Source of the DNA: JAKSCF01 sp028279945
GTDB taxonomy: Bacteria; Bacillota; Clostridia; Peptostreptococcales; JAAYPU01
Assembly: GCA_028279945.1 (NCBI GenBank)
Contig: JANQMT010000177.1
Span: 1 to 15,352 of the forward strand
DNA length: 15,352 nt
Direction: 5' to 3'
The notes under the pieces are model-generated. The model did not search any database, was not told the origin of the DNA, and saw only the letters and a program-made list of their open reading frames with translations. The position numbers were made by a program, and so were the translations under genes. This document shows, piece by piece, positions 13,681 to 15,352 of the stretch. Position 1 is the stretch's first letter. Each line of letters starts with the position of its first letter.

Positions 13681-13716
13681 TGTTTTCCTCCTCATCAATT
13701 CTATCAAGAAGTTCAT

Positions 13717-13758
13717 GGTTAAGGATAGGCACTTAATCAATCTTTGCCATCCTTAACC
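13717..13758 (-). repeat. Intercistronic hairpin between aminotransferase and hydrolase genes
   Basis: GGTTAAGGAT plus GGC (13717-13730, one bulged A) pairs with GCC plus ATCCTTAACC (13746-13758): 13 base pairs around a 15-nt loop. On the minus-strand mRNA it is followed by ATGAACTTCTTG rather than a U run, so it is more likely an mRNA processing or stability element than a terminator. Confidence 0.7.
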
Positions 13759-13778
13759 CATTACATTATAAAAATTGA

Positions 13779-15110
13779 TTACTCACTAAACATTTGCATA
13801 AATTCTGTGAGTGCTTCCTCAAATTTTTCTAAAGTGATTTTTATATCTTCTTCAGTATGAACTGCACTGGTACAGAAGCGGAATGCTGTCATGATGCCTT
13901 TTTCTTTTAGTATGCCTAATAAAGCAAATACCTTCATCAGGTCTGAATTTTCAATACCATCCTTATGGTTGATTATTTTATCTTTTTCCGAGAATAGAAT
14001 ATTCCATGCGCCAGGATATCCTTGTACTCTTAATGTTTTACAACCTACTTTATCAGCTATTTTCAACATACCATCTCTTAACATATTTCCAAGCCGTTCA
14101 ATATGTTTAAAGACTGCACCATCATTTTTTTCTAATTCTTCTAAAGTAGCGATTAATGCCGCAACTGAAACCGGATGTCCATTGTAGGTTCCGACTCCCA
14201 GTACATCTGTCTTTGTAATAACGTCCATTATTTCTTTTTTACCACAGAATACAGATATAGGCATTCCGCCGCCTATTGCTTTTGCATAAGTGGTTAAATC
14301 AGGCGTAATGCCAAAATACCCTTGTGCCCCTTGTAACCCCATTCTAAATCCTGTTACTACTTCATCAAAAATGAGGACAACCTTATATTTTGTACATAAT
14401 TCTCTAACGCCTTCAAGATAACCGGGCTCAGGCATACAACCATTGACATTCGTCATAACCGGTTCCATAATGACAGCTGCAATATTATCTGCATCTTTTT
14501 TAAATAAATTTTCCAAAGCGTCTAAATCATTCCACTCAATGATATAGCAATCTTCCAAAGCATTGGCTGCACGTCCGTCTGTGCTGCACATTATGGAATA
14601 AACATCTTCATAATTGACATCATTTTTCGCAACTGGGTTTTCAGCATCTTTAGCAACGCCGCCTATAATAAAATCTGCTCCACCATTATACTGACCATTA
14701 AATTTTACAAACATGTTTTTTCCGGTATAAGCTCTTGCAACACGTAAGTTATTCATGTTGGCTTCCGTACCGGAACTTGTAAATCTAACGAGTTCAGCAC
14801 TAGGTATTAATTTTTGAATTTTTTCAGCTGCTTCAAATTGAATGGTTGTCATTTCATTGGTATGATATTTTTTCACCTCTTCTATGACTGCATTTTGTAC
14901 ATGTTCATTTTGTCTTCCAAGAATAGCCGGTCCATATGATAAACCAAAATCAATATATTCATTATCATCAAAATCATATATTCTCGCACCCTTTACGCTT
15001 TTAACATATATAGGCTGTTGTCCTTCTTCTTTTTTAAAGTTTGACATAAAAGCACCGGGTATACTTTTACAGGCTCTCGCATAAAGCTCTTCATTTTTTT
15101 TATGGTTCAT
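13779..15110 (-). CDS. Class III PLP aminotransferase, glutamate-1-semialdehyde mutase-like
   Basis: A 443-aa fold-type I PLP enzyme of the class III (HemL-like) group. Key elements are the PLP-phosphate loop RFTSSGTEANMNNLR at 109-123, the aspartate that contacts the PLP nitrogen in FDEVVTGFR (D249), and the Schiff-base lysine in TYAKAIGGGMPISVFCG (K277). The GTYNGHPVSVAA block also matches the glutamate-1-semialdehyde aminomutase type. It may be a true mutase or a broad amino-acid aminotransferase. No other haem-synthesis gene is nearby and the neighbour is a phosphotriesterase-family hydrolase, so I favour a catabolic or secondary-metabolite role and give no gene symbol. GAGGAGG about 9 nt upstream sets the ATG. 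It leads the two-gene unit, 98 bp before the hydrolase. A 15-codon open frame with a strong ribosome site lies 34 bp upstream. Confidence 0.9.
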   Translation of the reverse strand: MNHKKNEELYARACKSIPGAFMSNFKKEEGQQPIYVKSVKGARIYDFDDNEYIDFGLSYGPAILGRQNEHVQNAVIEEVKKYHTNEMTTIQFEAAEKIQKLIPSAELVRFTSSGTEANMNNLRVARAYTGKNMFVKFNGQYNGGADFIIGGVAKDAENPVAKNDVNYEDVYSIMCSTDGRAANALEDCYIIEWNDLDALENLFKKDADNIAAVIMEPVMTNVNGCMPEPGYLEGVRELCTKYKVVLIFDEVVTGFRMGLQGAQGYFGITPDLTTYAKAIGGGMPISVFCGKKEIMDVITKTDVLGVGTYNGHPVSVAALIATLEELEKNDGAVFKHIERLGNMLRDGMLKIADKVGCKTLRVQGYPGAWNILFSEKDKIINHKDGIENSDLMKVFALLGILKEKGIMTAFRFCTSAVHTEEDIKITLEKFEEALTEFMQMFSE

Positions 15111-15144
15111 TAAACATTACCTCCTCTTTTAGTAAATTCAACGT

Positions 15145-15192
15145 TCAAAAACTTTCATGAGCATCCATCCATTCTGTGCTTAAAAGTTCCAT
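15145..15192 (-). CDS. Possible 15-aa upstream open frame
   Basis: MELLSTEWMDAHESF is read from an ATG at 15190-15192 with AGAGGAG 6 nt upstream, a strong site, and ends at TGA (15145-15147), 34 bp before the aminotransferase start. It may be a leader peptide, or the truncated front of a lost gene. No terminator-like hairpin follows it. Confidence 0.35.
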   Translation of the reverse strand: MELLSTEWMDAHESF

Positions 15193-15226
15193 TAATCACT
15201 CCTCTTTTTTAATTTTATTTAATGTT

Positions 15227-15239
15227 TGCTTGACAAGCA
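15227..15239. promoter_or_regulatory. 13-bp palindrome upstream of the aminotransferase unit
   Basis: TGCTTGACAAGCA is a perfect 6+1+6 palindrome about 35 bp before the short open frame at 15192. The minus strand contains TTGTCA, usable as a -35, but no good -10 follows. It could be an operator. Confidence 0.3.
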
Positions 15240-15274
15240 TTCTTTCAATTTTCAATTACCCGCCAGAGCTTGGG

Positions 15275-15345
15275 AAAAAAATACCAATAATGTCCTTATG
15301 ATTCAGGTTCGTCTTCAGCCCTTTTAACTTTTTAATATTGGTATT
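15275..15345 (-). terminator. Inverted repeat with T7 tail upstream of aminotransferase unit
   Basis: AATACCAATA (15280-15289) and TATTGGTATT (15336-15345) are exact reverse complements; on the minus strand the second arm is followed directly by seven T residues (15281-15275). The 46-nt interior is not empty of pairing (CCT..AGG). It may terminate an upstream gene beyond the window or be part of a structured leader; the window ends too close to decide. Confidence 0.4.
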
Positions 15346-15352
15346 ATTTAAG

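Noticed and set aside
13681..13740. 20-codon N-terminal extension of the phosphotriesterase-family gene
   Set aside because: It has no ribosome site, lies in an RNA hairpin, and the family N terminus plus a strong AGGAGG site fit the ATG at 13680.
1..15352. CRISPR array, tRNA or rRNA genes
   Set aside because: No regularly spaced direct repeats, no cloverleaf with the usual T-loop sequence and no rRNA-like conserved stretch were seen on reading the window.

Overview
The window is AT-rich and has strong Shine-Dalgarno sites (AGGAGG-type, 5-9 nt before the starts). Most promoters that can be read carry an extended -10 (TGnTATAAT-like). With the gene content (SIMPL-domain exported protein, NHL-repeat exported protein, VanZ-like protein, YbaK-type deacylase), this points to a low-GC Gram-positive chromosome, most likely an anaerobic clostridium. 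That is inference from style and families; no taxonomic marker such as rRNA is present.

Layout from left to right: two hairpin terminators (46-143); an exported four-helix membrane protein of unknown function (140-865, -); a SIMPL/DUF541 exported protein (1065-1799, +); a shared bidirectional terminator (1860-1898); a secreted protein with about 12 NHL repeats (1906-3747, -); and a 350-bp gap with a long inverted repeat and short open frames. A four-gene minus-strand operon follows: cysD (8312-7431), cysN with a fused C-terminal APS-kinase-like domain (7444-5618), a PAPS-dependent sulfotransferase (5567-4755) and cysC (4693-4098). Next comes an accessory stretch of small membrane proteins (8572-9285, 9644-10018 and the VanZ-like 10274-10663, all -), a 57-aa ribbon-helix-helix regulator with a TTG start (9458-9631, -), an intact 124-bp inverted-repeat mobile element and a decayed relative. 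A GNAT acetyltransferase (11301-11900, +) is preceded by a possible leader peptide and attenuator. The right end has a YbaK-type deacylase (11997-12470, -) and a pair made of a class III aminotransferase (13779-15110, -) and a phosphotriesterase-family metallohydrolase (12589-13680, -).

The central system makes activated sulfate: CysD and CysN make APS from sulfate and ATP, CysC phosphorylates APS to PAPS, and the sulfotransferase moves the sulfuryl group to an unknown acceptor. No PAPS/APS reductase or sulfite reductase lies in the window, so the operon reads as a dedicated sulfation module, comparable in logic to rhizobial nodPQ-nodH, rather than sulfur assimilation. Two details stand out. 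The kinase-like tail of CysN has lost its P-loop, so PAPS formation should depend on the separate CysC. The cysC start codon is out of frame with the rest of the gene by one base, at a sequence that also fits a -1 slippery heptamer.

The other notable candidate is the leader of the GNAT gene: a 13-codon open frame whose stop codon lies inside the 5' arm of a terminator-like hairpin, the usual arrangement for ribosome-mediated attenuation. Nothing here was tested by search or folding software; family names rest on motifs read by eye.
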